This document shows, one piece after another, positions 23,090 to 30,634 of a DNA stretch of 43,085 nucleotides (within the stretch, counting starts at the first letter, position 1; the number at the start of each line of letters is the position of its first letter). This DNA is from SICB01 sp037132395 (GTDB taxonomy: Bacteria; Patescibacteriota; Saccharimonadia; CAILAD01; BJGX01). The position numbers and the translations under genes were made by a program. The notes below the pieces were generated by a model. That model ran no database searches and was not told the origin of the DNA. It saw nothing but the letters and a program-made list of their open reading frames with translations. Location: positions 1 to 43,085 of the forward strand of contig JBAXPC010000003.1 in the NCBI GenBank assembly GCA_037132395.1, given 5' to 3'.

Positions 23090-23578
23090 ATGGCAAAAGG
23101 ACGAGGTTTTGTTGCAGGAGCTGCTATTGGCGCTGCCATAGCAGGAGGACTGGCTTTGTTGTTTGCACCTAAGGCCGGCAAAGAGCTCCGCGAAGATATT
23201 GCCATAAAGGCTCATGAGGTTAGTACCGATCTTGATACCAAAATTAAGCAAGCTAAAATAGATATTGATATACTAACAGGTAATGATAAAGACAAAAGAC
23301 TTGAGCTCATCAACCAAGCTGAAGATTTGAAGCTAGCATTGACCACTAAAAGCTCCGAATTCGGCAAGTCTGGCAAAAAAGTCACTAGAGTAGCTGCTCA
23401 CGAAACAGACAAAATGATACAAGACGGCAAAGCATTGGTGGTAGAGCTCAATAGCTACAAGACCGACGCCTTAAAAGACACCAAGAAATTCGCCCAAAAA
23501 GCTACCAAATCCGGCGATAAGGTAATCAAGGTTGCATCAACTGAAATAAAAAAAGATCTAAAGTTACAAAAAAAATAG
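23090..23578 (+). CDS. YtxH domain protein
   Basis: 162 residues. It opens with the YtxH hallmark: a Gly/Ala-rich hydrophobic helix and then APKAGKELRED (GAAIGAAIAGGLALLFAPKA). The rest is a long Lys/Asp/Glu-rich amphipathic helix, predicted extended. YtxH proteins are associated with general stress in Bacillus, but their function is unknown. It starts 1 bp after the stop of the preceding gene and is followed by the DUF5665-like gene after 3 bp; the four genes from 22209 form one tight run. Confidence 0.82.
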   Translation: MAKGRGFVAGAAIGAAIAGGLALLFAPKAGKELREDIAIKAHEVSTDLDTKIKQAKIDIDILTGNDKDKRLELINQAEDLKLALTTKSSEFGKSGKKVTRVAAHETDKMIQDGKALVVELNSYKTDALKDTKKFAQKATKSGDKVIKVASTEIKKDLKLQKK

Positions 23579-23581
23579 CCA

Positions 23582-23839
23582 ATGAAAGACCAAGCTAACT
23601 CTAAACAAATTAAAGCTGAAAAAATAATTTCACTTGATGGAGTAATGGAAATACTAACGAATCCCAAAAAACTTTTTTGGCTAAACTTTAAAGCTGGCTT
23701 TGTTAGGGGTTTTGCAGGTGTACTCGGAGCCGCGCTAGCAATTATATTAATTAGCTTAATGGTTGCAAAGCTCGGTGGCGTTCCGGTAATTGGTGAATTT
23801 ATAAAACAGATTGGAAGTGCAGTTAAATCGGCTAAGTAA
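23582..23839 (+). CDS. DUF5665-like membrane protein
   Basis: 85 residues with a polar N-terminal third, the conserved lead NPKKLFWLNFKAGFVRGFAG and one long membrane helix continuing into a short amphipathic stretch (VPVIGEFIKQIGSAVK). This matches the DUF5665 family, common in CPR and Firmicutes; function unknown. It ends the MscS, coiled-coil, YtxH, DUF5665 operon. The dnaE promoter begins 6 bp after its stop. Confidence 0.75.
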   Translation: MKDQANSKQIKAEKIISLDGVMEILTNPKKLFWLNFKAGFVRGFAGVLGAALAIILISLMVAKLGGVPVIGEFIKQIGSAVKSAK

Positions 23840-23845
23840 TCTTGC

Positions 23846-23851
23846 TATAAT
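23846..23851 (+). promoter_or_regulatory. -10 box of dnaE
   Basis: TATAAT; the leader then carries AGGAGGGG 6-10 nt before the ATG at 23872. Confidence 0.55.
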
Positions 23852-23871
23852 AGGGGCATAGGAGGGGCAAC

Positions 23872-26800
23872 ATGCCGGGTGAAGCTAAAATAATAGAAGA
23901 CGAAACTGTCGTGCAGGTTCGGAACGAAGAAGGTTTTGTCGATTTCGTTCACCTGCACAACCATACACACTACAGTCTGCTCGATGGCTTGCAAAAGATT
24001 CCTCAAATGCTCGATAGGGTTATTGAAATGGGGCAGACTTCAGTTGCCATTACTGACCATGGTACGTTGAGCGGCAGCATTGAGTTTTATAAGGCCTGTA
24101 AGTCGCGCGGCATTCAGCCGATTATTGGTATCGAAACTTATGTCGCACCTCGTAAGCATACCGATAAGAGTTCTTCAGAGGATCGGAGTCCATTTCACCT
24201 CACTCTGCTTGCTAAAAACAAGCAGGGCTACCAAAACCTGATGAAGCTCAGCACCATCGCTAGCTTGGAGGGATTTTATTATAAACCTCGCGTTGATCAT
24301 GAGCTGCTCGAGAAGTACAGCGAAGGACTAATAGTCTTATCTGGCTGTTTGGGGGGCGAGTTGGGTACACTCATTAGCAACGACCAGCTTGAACAAGCCC
24401 TAGATTTGGCCAAGTGGTACAGTGGTGTTTTTGGTAAAGAAAATTATTATTTAGAAATGCAGCCACACACTCAGTGGGCACCACAAAAAAAACTTAACTC
24501 GGAACTAAAGAAAATATCAAAGCAACTCGGCATCGGCCTGGTCGTAACCGGGGATTGCCACTATTCAACTGAAGCCGACCACTACCCTCACGACATACTA
24601 TTGTGTGTCCAGACAGGATCCAACGTCGATGATACCAATAGGATGAAACTTGAAATGGACCTTTCGATGCAGCCAGGCAAGGTTTTTATGGAGAGGTTCA
24701 AAGATACACCAGAGGCAATCACTAATACGGTAAAAATTGCAAAAATGTGCAAACTAGAGATTGAGCTCGGCAAGATACTGATACCGCGCTTTCCAAGTGT
24801 TCCTAAGGGCGAAACCGAAAAAAGCTATCTGCGAAGGCTTGTTTATGTAGGAGCTGCAAACCGGTATAGTGATGTTCCAAAAGAAGACCTCGATAAAATT
24901 ACAGAAGCCAAGGTCAAACCGAAGCTTGATAAAAAAATAATCGACAGGATTGAATATGAGCTGACTATTATTGAGCAGATGGGATATGAGGGCTATATGT
25001 TGATTGTGGCCGACCTCATCAACTGGAGCAAGAACCAGGGAATTGTCTGTGGGCCAGGACGCGGTAGCGCGGCAGGTAGTATTATTGCTTACTGCACTAA
25101 TATTACAGAAATTGATCCAATCAGGTTCGGGCTACTCTTTGAGAGGTTTTTGAACCCAGACCGAATCAGCATGCCTGATATCGATATGGACTATGCCGAT
25201 GATCGCCGCGAAGAAGTAATAGCTTATGCTACCGAAAAGTACGGACAAGACAGAGTCGCCCAAATTATTACTTTCGGGGTGATGGCCGCCCGCAACGCCG
25301 TCAGAGATACCGGCCGAGTTTTAGGCGTTCCCTATGGCGAGGTCGATGCGATAGCCAAAAACATTCCTCCGCCAGTTCAAGGTCGGCACATACCGCTTAG
25401 TGTTTCTATCATTGAAAGCCCGGAGTTAAAATCAATCTATACTGGCAACTCAAAAGCTAAAGAAATTATCGATATCGCAATCCAGCTGGAGGGCACCATC
25501 CGAAATGCTGGTACTCATGCCGCCGGCGTGGTGATAGCACCAGAGCCTTTAGTAGAGTACACCCCACTTACCAGGGCTAGCAAGGGTGGCATTGCAACTC
25601 AATACTCTATGAATCCAATCGAAGACTTAGGGCTTTTGAAATTTGATTTTTTAGGCCTATCCAATCTTACGGTTATAAAAAATGCCTTAAGAATAATCAA
25701 AAGAGTTTATAAAAAAGACATCCAGATAAATCAAATCCCGATTGATGACAAAAAGACTTTTGAGCTGCTTTGCCGGGGTGATACCACCGGCGTATTCCAG
25801 CTAGAGTCGGCCGGTATGAAACGCTACCTAAAGGATCTTAAGCCAGATAAGTTTGAAGACATTATTGCAATGGTGTCTTTGTACCGTCCTGGACCAATGC
25901 AATGGATTGAAGAGTTTATAAATCGTAAACACCGTCCAAGCCTTATTACCTACGGTCACCCAAAAATGGAAGCAGCTTTGAAGGAAACCTACGGTATTAT
26001 TGTCTACCAAGAACAGGTAATGCAAATAGCCAAGGACTTGAGCGGGTTCACTGGGGGCCAGGCGGATACGCTAAGAAAGGGTATAGCAAAGAAGATTCCT
26101 GAGGTTTTGGCTAAAATGAAGAAAGAGTTTATTAGTGGGGCAATTAAGAACTCAAAAGTAGATAAGAAGTTTATAGAGGATCTGTGGGTCAGCCTTGAAG
26201 ATTTTGCGGCCTATAGTTTTAATAAATCTCACGCAGCCTGCTACGCCTTAATTGCCGTCCAGACAGCTTACCTCAAAAGCCACTACCCCTCGGCCTACAT
26301 GGCAGCTTTATTGACTAGTGACCACGAGAATCTGGATCGGATTGCTATCGAGGTAGCAGAGTGCCGAAAGCTAGGAATTGAGGTTTTGCCGCCCGATATC
26401 AATGAGTCCTACAAGGAGTTTGCGGTTGTACCGGAAACTGGCAATATTCGATTCGGACTAGGGGCTGTCAAAAATGTTGGTCAAGGTCCAATCGAAAAGA
26501 TTATCGAAGCAAGGGCCGGAGATCCGTTTAAATCCGTCGAAGATTTTGCTAAGCGAGTAGATGCGGCGGTTGTAAATAAAAAAGTCATGGAGAGCCTTAT
26601 AAAGTGCGGAGCTTTTGATAGCCTGGGCGATCGACACAAGCTACTATTTAATGCTGATAAGATTACCTCCTATGCCAGCAGGGTTCAGAAAAACGCCCTG
26701 TCGGGTCAGATTGATATTTTTGGGTCTCTTAGTGCCGATCAGGAAATACCTCCAATCAGCATGGATAATCCAACAGCTAAGATTGATCCTCGCCAAAGTT

Positions 26801-27468
26801 TAGTCTGGGAGAAAGAGCTCTTGGGTTTGTATGTTAGTACCCACCCTCTCGACGACTTTAGAAACTACTTTAAAAATAAAACCCAATCAATAACTGATTA
26901 TAAAAGATCTGATGACGGGAGGCAGGTAGTGGTGGGTGGGATCATTACTTCAATGCGAAAAATATACACCCGCAAAAATGATCCAATGGCTTTTGTAGCT
27001 ATCGAAACTATTAGTGGTGATATCGAAGTTATAGTTTTTCCAAAGACTTTTGTTAAATACGAACAAGACATCGCTACTGATAATGTCGTTTTGATAGAAG
27101 GCAAAATAAATGCCAAAGACCGAGATGGCAACGCTACGGACGAGCTCAAGATAATAGCTGATAAGGTTAAAATATTAAATGCTGACACAGCCCGGATGTG
27201 GCTAGCCCCACCCAAGGAGGTTCCAAAAATAGAAACATCGAGCATATCGATTATACTCGAATCGATCGCTGACACCGAGCAGTTGATGCAAATTAAAGCC
27301 GTACTGGATAGCAACTATGGCGATAGCCCGGTTGTGTTAGATTTTATTAATACGGCCCAAAAACTGAAGTTACCCAAGGGGGTTAATATTTCAGATGAGT
27401 TGATTAAAAAACTAAAATCAATTGCAGGCGCAGATAATGTACTTATTGCTACTTCGGTACAGAGCTAA
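23872..27468 (+). CDS. dnaE: DNA polymerase III alpha subunit
   Basis: Main replicative polymerase. 1198 residues. The N-terminal PHP domain (HLHNHTHYSLLDG, ITDHGTLSG, CHYSTEADHYPHD) keeps many metal-binding His/Asp residues. The palm has the GPGRGSAAGSIIAYC block and the catalytic PDIDMDYADDRREEV. The third palm acidic region, the fingers (FDFLGLSNLTVIKNAL, FQLESAGMKRYLKDL) and the HhH block lead to an OB fold near 1000 (VVVGGIITSMRKIYTRKNDP). The C-terminal tau-binding region is short. Start: AGGAGG upstream of the ATG. The product works with beta clamp and tau, which are not in this window. Confidence 0.97.
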   Translation: MPGEAKIIEDETVVQVRNEEGFVDFVHLHNHTHYSLLDGLQKIPQMLDRVIEMGQTSVAITDHGTLSGSIEFYKACKSRGIQPIIGIETYVAPRKHTDKSSSEDRSPFHLTLLAKNKQGYQNLMKLSTIASLEGFYYKPRVDHELLEKYSEGLIVLSGCLGGELGTLISNDQLEQALDLAKWYSGVFGKENYYLEMQPHTQWAPQKKLNSELKKISKQLGIGLVVTGDCHYSTEADHYPHDILLCVQTGSNVDDTNRMKLEMDLSMQPGKVFMERFKDTPEAITNTVKIAKMCKLEIELGKILIPRFPSVPKGETEKSYLRRLVYVGAANRYSDVPKEDLDKITEAKVKPKLDKKIIDRIEYELTIIEQMGYEGYMLIVADLINWSKNQGIVCGPGRGSAAGSIIAYCTNITEIDPIRFGLLFERFLNPDRISMPDIDMDYADDRREEVIAYATEKYGQDRVAQIITFGVMAARNAVRDTGRVLGVPYGEVDAIAKNIPPPVQGRHIPLSVSIIESPELKSIYTGNSKAKEIIDIAIQLEGTIRNAGTHAAGVVIAPEPLVEYTPLTRASKGGIATQYSMNPIEDLGLLKFDFLGLSNLTVIKNALRIIKRVYKKDIQINQIPIDDKKTFELLCRGDTTGVFQLESAGMKRYLKDLKPDKFEDIIAMVSLYRPGPMQWIEEFINRKHRPSLITYGHPKMEAALKETYGIIVYQEQVMQIAKDLSGFTGGQADTLRKGIAKKIPEVLAKMKKEFISGAIKNSKVDKKFIEDLWVSLEDFAAYSFNKSHAACYALIAVQTAYLKSHYPSAYMAALLTSDHENLDRIAIEVAECRKLGIEVLPPDINESYKEFAVVPETGNIRFGLGAVKNVGQGPIEKIIEARAGDPFKSVEDFAKRVDAAVVNKKVMESLIKCGAFDSLGDRHKLLFNADKITSYASRVQKNALSGQIDIFGSLSADQEIPPISMDNPTAKIDPRQSLVWEKELLGLYVSTHPLDDFRNYFKNKTQSITDYKRSDDGRQVVVGGIITSMRKIYTRKNDPMAFVAIETISGDIEVIVFPKTFVKYEQDIATDNVVLIEGKINAKDRDGNATDELKIIADKVKILNADTARMWLAPPKEVPKIETSSISIILESIADTEQLMQIKAVLDSNYGDSPVVLDFINTAQKLKLPKGVNISDELIKKLKSIAGADNVLIATSVQS

Positions 27469-27522
27469 GGGGCTCTCCCGATACTAGCACTATTATGCCT
27501 TGTCAGATGTAGCTAGTTGTGA

Positions 27523-27528
27523 TAGAAT
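27523..27528 (+). promoter_or_regulatory. -10 box of rplS (leaderless type)
   Basis: TAGAAT followed by 9 nt and then the ATG at 27538, with no Shine-Dalgarno. Confidence 0.45.
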
Positions 27529-27537
27529 TGTTGAGTT

Positions 27538-28185
27538 ATGCAAGAAGCTCTAAATGCAATCGAACAGGGTTCTATCAAGAAAAAAATCTCCGACATCCGT
27601 GTCGGCGATACTGTTCGCGTTCATCAAAGAATCAAAGAAGGCAAAAAAGAGCGAGTCCAGATATTCGAAGGACTTGTTATTAGCTACAGAAACTCTGGCG
27701 GAGTCGCAGCAGTTATTACTGTTCGCAAGGTCGCTTCGGGTGTCGGTGTAGAAAAAACTTGGTTTGTTAATAGCCCTAATGTTGTAAAAATACAAATCAC
27801 TAAGCGCAGCAAGGTTCGTCGAGCAGTTCTTAGCTACATGCGATCACGATCTGGAAAATCAGCCAGAATGGCCGAGCGAGATTTTGACAGAAATACTGCT
27901 AATGAGTCTGACGAGAGAACCGCATCTCAATTGGCTGAGGCAGAGCAGGCCGAAATAGAAGCCCAAAGCAAGGCCAAACAAAGCGAAGATGAACTTAACC
28001 AAGTTGAAGAAAGCACAGATGCGCTAGCTAAAGAAGAGAATAAATTAGCAGGCAAAGATGATGCCACTAACGACGAAGCTCCTAAAGATAAGGCTGTCGA
28101 CGAACAGATCAACACTGACGGCCAAGACGAAGCCCAGCTTCCAGCAGAAGAGTTCAAGGCCGGTGTCGATAAAGTCCAGAAATAA
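27538..28185 (+). CDS. rplS: Ribosomal protein L19 with a long acidic C-terminal tail
   Basis: L19 sits at the 30S-50S interface of the large subunit. Residues 1-115 are a standard L19 core (ISDIRVGDTVRVHQRIKEGK, KERVQIFEGLVISYRN, ASGVGVEKTWFVNSPNVVKI, SKVRRAVLSYMRSRSGKSAR). They are followed by about 100 residues very rich in Glu, Asp, Ala, Gln and Lys, with no Cys or aromatic core, probably disordered. Normal bacterial L19 is about 115 residues, so the tail nearly doubles the protein. The start is set by the TAGAAT box 9 nt upstream. A strong terminator follows. Confidence 0.95.
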   Translation: MQEALNAIEQGSIKKKISDIRVGDTVRVHQRIKEGKKERVQIFEGLVISYRNSGGVAAVITVRKVASGVGVEKTWFVNSPNVVKIQITKRSKVRRAVLSYMRSRSGKSARMAERDFDRNTANESDERTASQLAEAEQAEIEAQSKAKQSEDELNQVEESTDALAKEENKLAGKDDATNDEAPKDKAVDEQINTDGQDEAQLPAEEFKAGVDKVQK

Positions 28186-28200
28186 TTTGTCTTGAATGCC

Positions 28201-28228
28201 AATAGCCCCATCTAGGGGCTATTTTATT
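28201..28228 (+). terminator. Terminator of rplS
   Basis: Perfect 9-bp stem AATAGCCCC / GGGGCTATT with a five-base loop, followed by TTATTAT. Confidence 0.85.
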
Positions 28229-28244
28229 ATATTAAAAAATATGT

Positions 28245-28250
28245 TATAAT
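28245..28250 (+). promoter_or_regulatory. -10 box of the PlsC-like gene
   Basis: TATAAT about 45 nt before the TTG start at 28296. AAGGAG lies 9 nt before that TTG, so this mRNA has a leader. Confidence 0.5.
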
Positions 28251-28295
28251 ATCGTTTCGTACCTTTCAATAGTGCCAACCTAAGGAGTCCCAAAG

Positions 28296-29258
28296 TTGTC
28301 TACCTCAAGATCAGAACAGATTAAGAGTAAGCTTCAGGCTTACGATCAAGCTAGTGTCTTTAGATCTATCGAAGAGCTAGGGCTAAGAAACGCTATCGGT
28401 CCACTAGTACCGATGTCGTACGACCCTTCGAAGCCATTCCATCAGCTAACTACGGTACGCTGTGATGTCAGCTCGATTTCAAATGAAATGCTAGCGCCTC
28501 TAGGCCCAGCTGTGCATCGTAATTTTGGAGTGATACCATCTGCTTGGCGAGAGCATCAGGATATGCTGCAATTTATTGCTGGCGAAATGCTCCGAAGTGG
28601 AATGAATTTTACCTTGGTAACCAACCACAGTAACGTGGTTGATATTGCCCTAGTCCTCGGTGCTTTGCGCCTGGAACTGGCTAGCCTAATAGACGGTGAA
28701 GAGTTTTCTAGAAACAGCGGGCTAATTATTAGCCGCGGTATCGCTACAACTAAAGCTGACCTCAGCAATCTGGGCATCAATATGCCTACCGTTGAAGCAC
28801 TTCAGCTCTTTGCTAATATATTTTTTAGCTTTCCGACTACACCATCCGTTAGGAGCAAAAACTTTCCTGTTGAGCTTGTAAAATTATCTAACGAGCTAAC
28901 TCGAATTGAGCTGGACAATTTTCTCCAGCCAGGTGGTCGTTTGCTGGCTGTTGCGCCAAGTGCCTCTAAGGACTTGTTTTTGCGAGACCGTGTTCATATG
29001 CAACCACTAAAAAATGGGACAATGGACATCATGCAGGGCTGGGTTATACCTGTAGCTGTGACGCTCGATAGTTCTGAGCCACCAGCTTGCAGGGTCTTGC
29101 CTTGGAGGCTGGTCCAGTCTTACGAAGACTGTCATCAGACAATGCGAGACATTGCCCACGAATGTTATCGCCAAACCTTGGTGCCGCACCAATATTACGA
29201 CAAGCCGAGCCTTTTTGAAGAGGCTAAGGCAAATATCTCGAAGCTCCGTCGTAGCTAA
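28296..29258 (+). CDS. Divergent PlsC-like acyltransferase candidate
   Basis: 320 residues with no TM helix. A motif NHSNVVD gives H111-x4-D116, the catalytic pattern of glycerolipid acyltransferases. It is followed about 110 residues later by GGRLLAVAPSASKD, in the place of the usual proline-glutamate substrate motif, and by GWVIPVAVTLD, similar to motif IV. The overall match is weak; many PlsC features (FxxR, PEGT) are missing, so the assignment is tentative and the protein may be a non-acyltransferase relative. TTG start at 28296 supported by AAGGAG. It has its own promoter and a strong terminator, so it is a single-gene unit. Confidence 0.5.
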   Translation: MSTSRSEQIKSKLQAYDQASVFRSIEELGLRNAIGPLVPMSYDPSKPFHQLTTVRCDVSSISNEMLAPLGPAVHRNFGVIPSAWREHQDMLQFIAGEMLRSGMNFTLVTNHSNVVDIALVLGALRLELASLIDGEEFSRNSGLIISRGIATTKADLSNLGINMPTVEALQLFANIFFSFPTTPSVRSKNFPVELVKLSNELTRIELDNFLQPGGRLLAVAPSASKDLFLRDRVHMQPLKNGTMDIMQGWVIPVAVTLDSSEPPACRVLPWRLVQSYEDCHQTMRDIAHECYRQTLVPHQYYDKPSLFEEAKANISKLRRS

Positions 29259-29264
29259 ATTTCT

Positions 29265-29305
29265 ATTCACCACAGCTCCAAAAGGGCTGTGGTGAATTTA
29301 TTTAT
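29265..29305 (+). terminator. Terminator of the PlsC-like gene
   Basis: Perfect 12-bp stem ATTCACCACAGC / GCTGTGGTGAAT with a 9-nt loop, followed by TTATTTAT. Confidence 0.85.
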
Positions 29306-29320
29306 ATTCACTATTAGCTG

Positions 29321-29326
29321 TATAAT
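29321..29326 (+). promoter_or_regulatory. -10 box of rnhB-yraN
   Basis: TATAAT, then a leader with AAGGAG at 29337-29342. Confidence 0.55.
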
Positions 29327-29346
29327 CACTTACATTAAGGAGAAAA

Positions 29347-29949
29347 GTGTTGAAGGCTAGTATGCGCATGGAAAACTCCCTAAGAAGAAGCGGGCAGCTC
29401 TTTGTCTGTGGTATCGATGAAGTTGGCCGCGGAAGTTTGGCTGGGCCACTTGTGGCAGCGGCAGTTGTTTTGCCATCTAGCTGGCGAAAGGCTCTGACGG
29501 ACTCAAAATTATTGTCTGCAGCTAGACGTGAAGAGCTATCAGAATACATCACAGAGAAGTCACTTGGCTATGGCATTGGCTGGGTGGATAATACCGAAGT
29601 AGACTTATTCGGCCTAACTGAAGCAGTGCGGATGGCATACCTTCGGGCCCTAGAAGATTTGGAATGTGAGTTTAGCTCAATTATTATAGACGGTAATTAC
29701 GACTATCTATCCGAATATAAGTTAAGTCAGACAATCGTGAAGGCCGATCAGAAAGTGAGCTGCGTAGCCGCCGCCAGTATTATTGCAAAAGTCGCCCGCG
29801 ATCAGTATATGTTCGCCCAGACCCAACAGTACCCTGGCTATGGTTTTGAGAGTAATGTTGGATATGGCACCAAGAAACACCTAGAAAGTTTGGCCAGAAA
29901 AGGACCTTCAGATTTACACAGAAAAAGTTTTTGTAGGGGGTATTTATGA
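29347..29949 (+). CDS. rnhB: Ribonuclease HII
   Basis: Cuts RNA in RNA-DNA hybrids and single ribonucleotides in DNA. About 200 residues. The active site is complete: CGIDEVGRGSLAGPLVAAAV (D24, E25), SIIIDGNYDYL and VKADQKVSCVAAASIIAKVA, with RDQYM after. The start is either GTG at 29347 or TTG at 29350; the TTG has the better distance (7 nt) from AAGGAG, the GTG 4 nt. The C terminus GYGTKKHLESLARKGPSDLH is typical. It overlaps yraN by four bases (ATGA), suggesting one transcript. Confidence 0.95.
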   Translation: MLKASMRMENSLRRSGQLFVCGIDEVGRGSLAGPLVAAAVVLPSSWRKALTDSKLLSAARREELSEYITEKSLGYGIGWVDNTEVDLFGLTEAVRMAYLRALEDLECEFSSIIIDGNYDYLSEYKLSQTIVKADQKVSCVAAASIIAKVARDQYMFAQTQQYPGYGFESNVGYGTKKHLESLARKGPSDLHRKSFCRGYL

Positions 29950-30296
29950 AAAATACCACCGCGATAGGATCACAGGCTGAAGATTTGGCTGCGCAGTACT
30001 TAATCAGTCAAGGATACAAAATATTGCAACGCAATTTCAAAAACCGCTTTAGTGAGCTAGATATAATCGCTAAAAATACCGAGTACATCTGCTGTGTTGA
30101 GGTGAAATACCGCAACACCGATGATTATGGCGGTGGTCTTGGAGCCATATCGGCCGACAAAAAGAGACGTTTGGCCAGAGGCTTTGAGTACTGGCTTTAC
30201 GAAAACCCACAATATGCAAAACTACAGCCCCGGATCGATGTAATTGCTGTAGGTGGTAATAAGCAGATACAGTTCATAGAAAATGCCATCGAATAG
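29946..30296 (+). CDS. YraN/UPF0102 family nuclease-fold protein
   Basis: 116 residues with an endonuclease-like fold: GSQAEDLAAQYLISQGYKIL, then the acidic LDIIAKNTEYICCVEVKYRN (the D-x(n)-E-x-K catalytic pattern of the restriction endonuclease superfamily). The usual neighbour is rnhB, as here. Activity and role are not known; a DNA-repair or processing role is often guessed. The start overlaps the rnhB stop. No terminator is seen before the 338-bp gap that follows. Confidence 0.9.
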   Translation: MKNTTAIGSQAEDLAAQYLISQGYKILQRNFKNRFSELDIIAKNTEYICCVEVKYRNTDDYGGGLGAISADKKRRLARGFEYWLYENPQYAKLQPRIDVIAVGGNKQIQFIENAIE

Positions 30297-30490
30297 CCCC
30301 AGAACTCATGACTGATGTCAAAAGTGCTGGATTCTCATACCGCTTGCTCACCGCCCTGTAAGGCCATAGCTCTAACTCATTTATTCCGGTTAGCCTCATT
30401 GTAGCTACAGCTACAAATCGGCCTGAGCCTCATAAATATAGCGAACTATGACGCCACAAATCAATAAGCCATCAATACGAGCCCTAGCAC
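30297..30490. other. Gene-free stretch upstream of the nusA promoter unit
   Basis: The gap before nusA is 338 bp. In its first 190 bases I see no gene or known RNA. One plus frame (30299-30470) is interrupted only by a TAA at 30359-30361 and includes a possible 17-residue peptide (ATG at 30308). A perfect 8-bp inverted repeat (TTGTAGCT / AGCTACAA) lies in the middle. It could be a decayed gene or an untranslated leader. Confidence 0.4.
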
Positions 30491-30492
30491 TC

Positions 30493-30521
30493 TTGACATA
30501 AGACTGCTAAAAAAGTACAAT
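30493..30521 (+). promoter_or_regulatory. Strong promoter upstream of nusA
   Basis: TTGACA, exactly 17 nt, TACAAT. The predicted start is near 30528 and the first terminator is only about 50 nt later. Confidence 0.75.
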
Positions 30522-30527
30522 TATGAG

Positions 30528-30580
30528 TATAGTCTGAAATGAGCGAAACTGTCGGTTGCACTGGTGTACCGACTTTTTTA
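30528..30580 (+). ncRNA. Candidate short RNA or nusA attenuator leader
   Basis: From the promoter above, transcription would run about 50 nt to a hairpin GTCGGT / ACCGAC (30551-30556 with 30568-30573) followed by TTTTTT. This yields either an independent short RNA or an attenuated nusA leader. nusA starts 55 nt further on with its own AGGAG site. Confidence 0.4.
30551..30579 (+). terminator. Intrinsic terminator before nusA
   Basis: GTCGGT / ACCGAC stem, 11-nt loop, then TTTTTT. It sits downstream of the promoter and upstream of nusA. Confidence 0.7.
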
Positions 30581-30634
30581 TTCAAGCTTTATCTAGGGCT
30601 AACTACAATTTAATAACATTTTAATAGGAGAATT

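Noticed and set aside
30297..30634. tmRNA, RNase P RNA or SRP RNA in the nusA gap
   Set aside because: None of the conserved cores of these RNAs is present on either strand.
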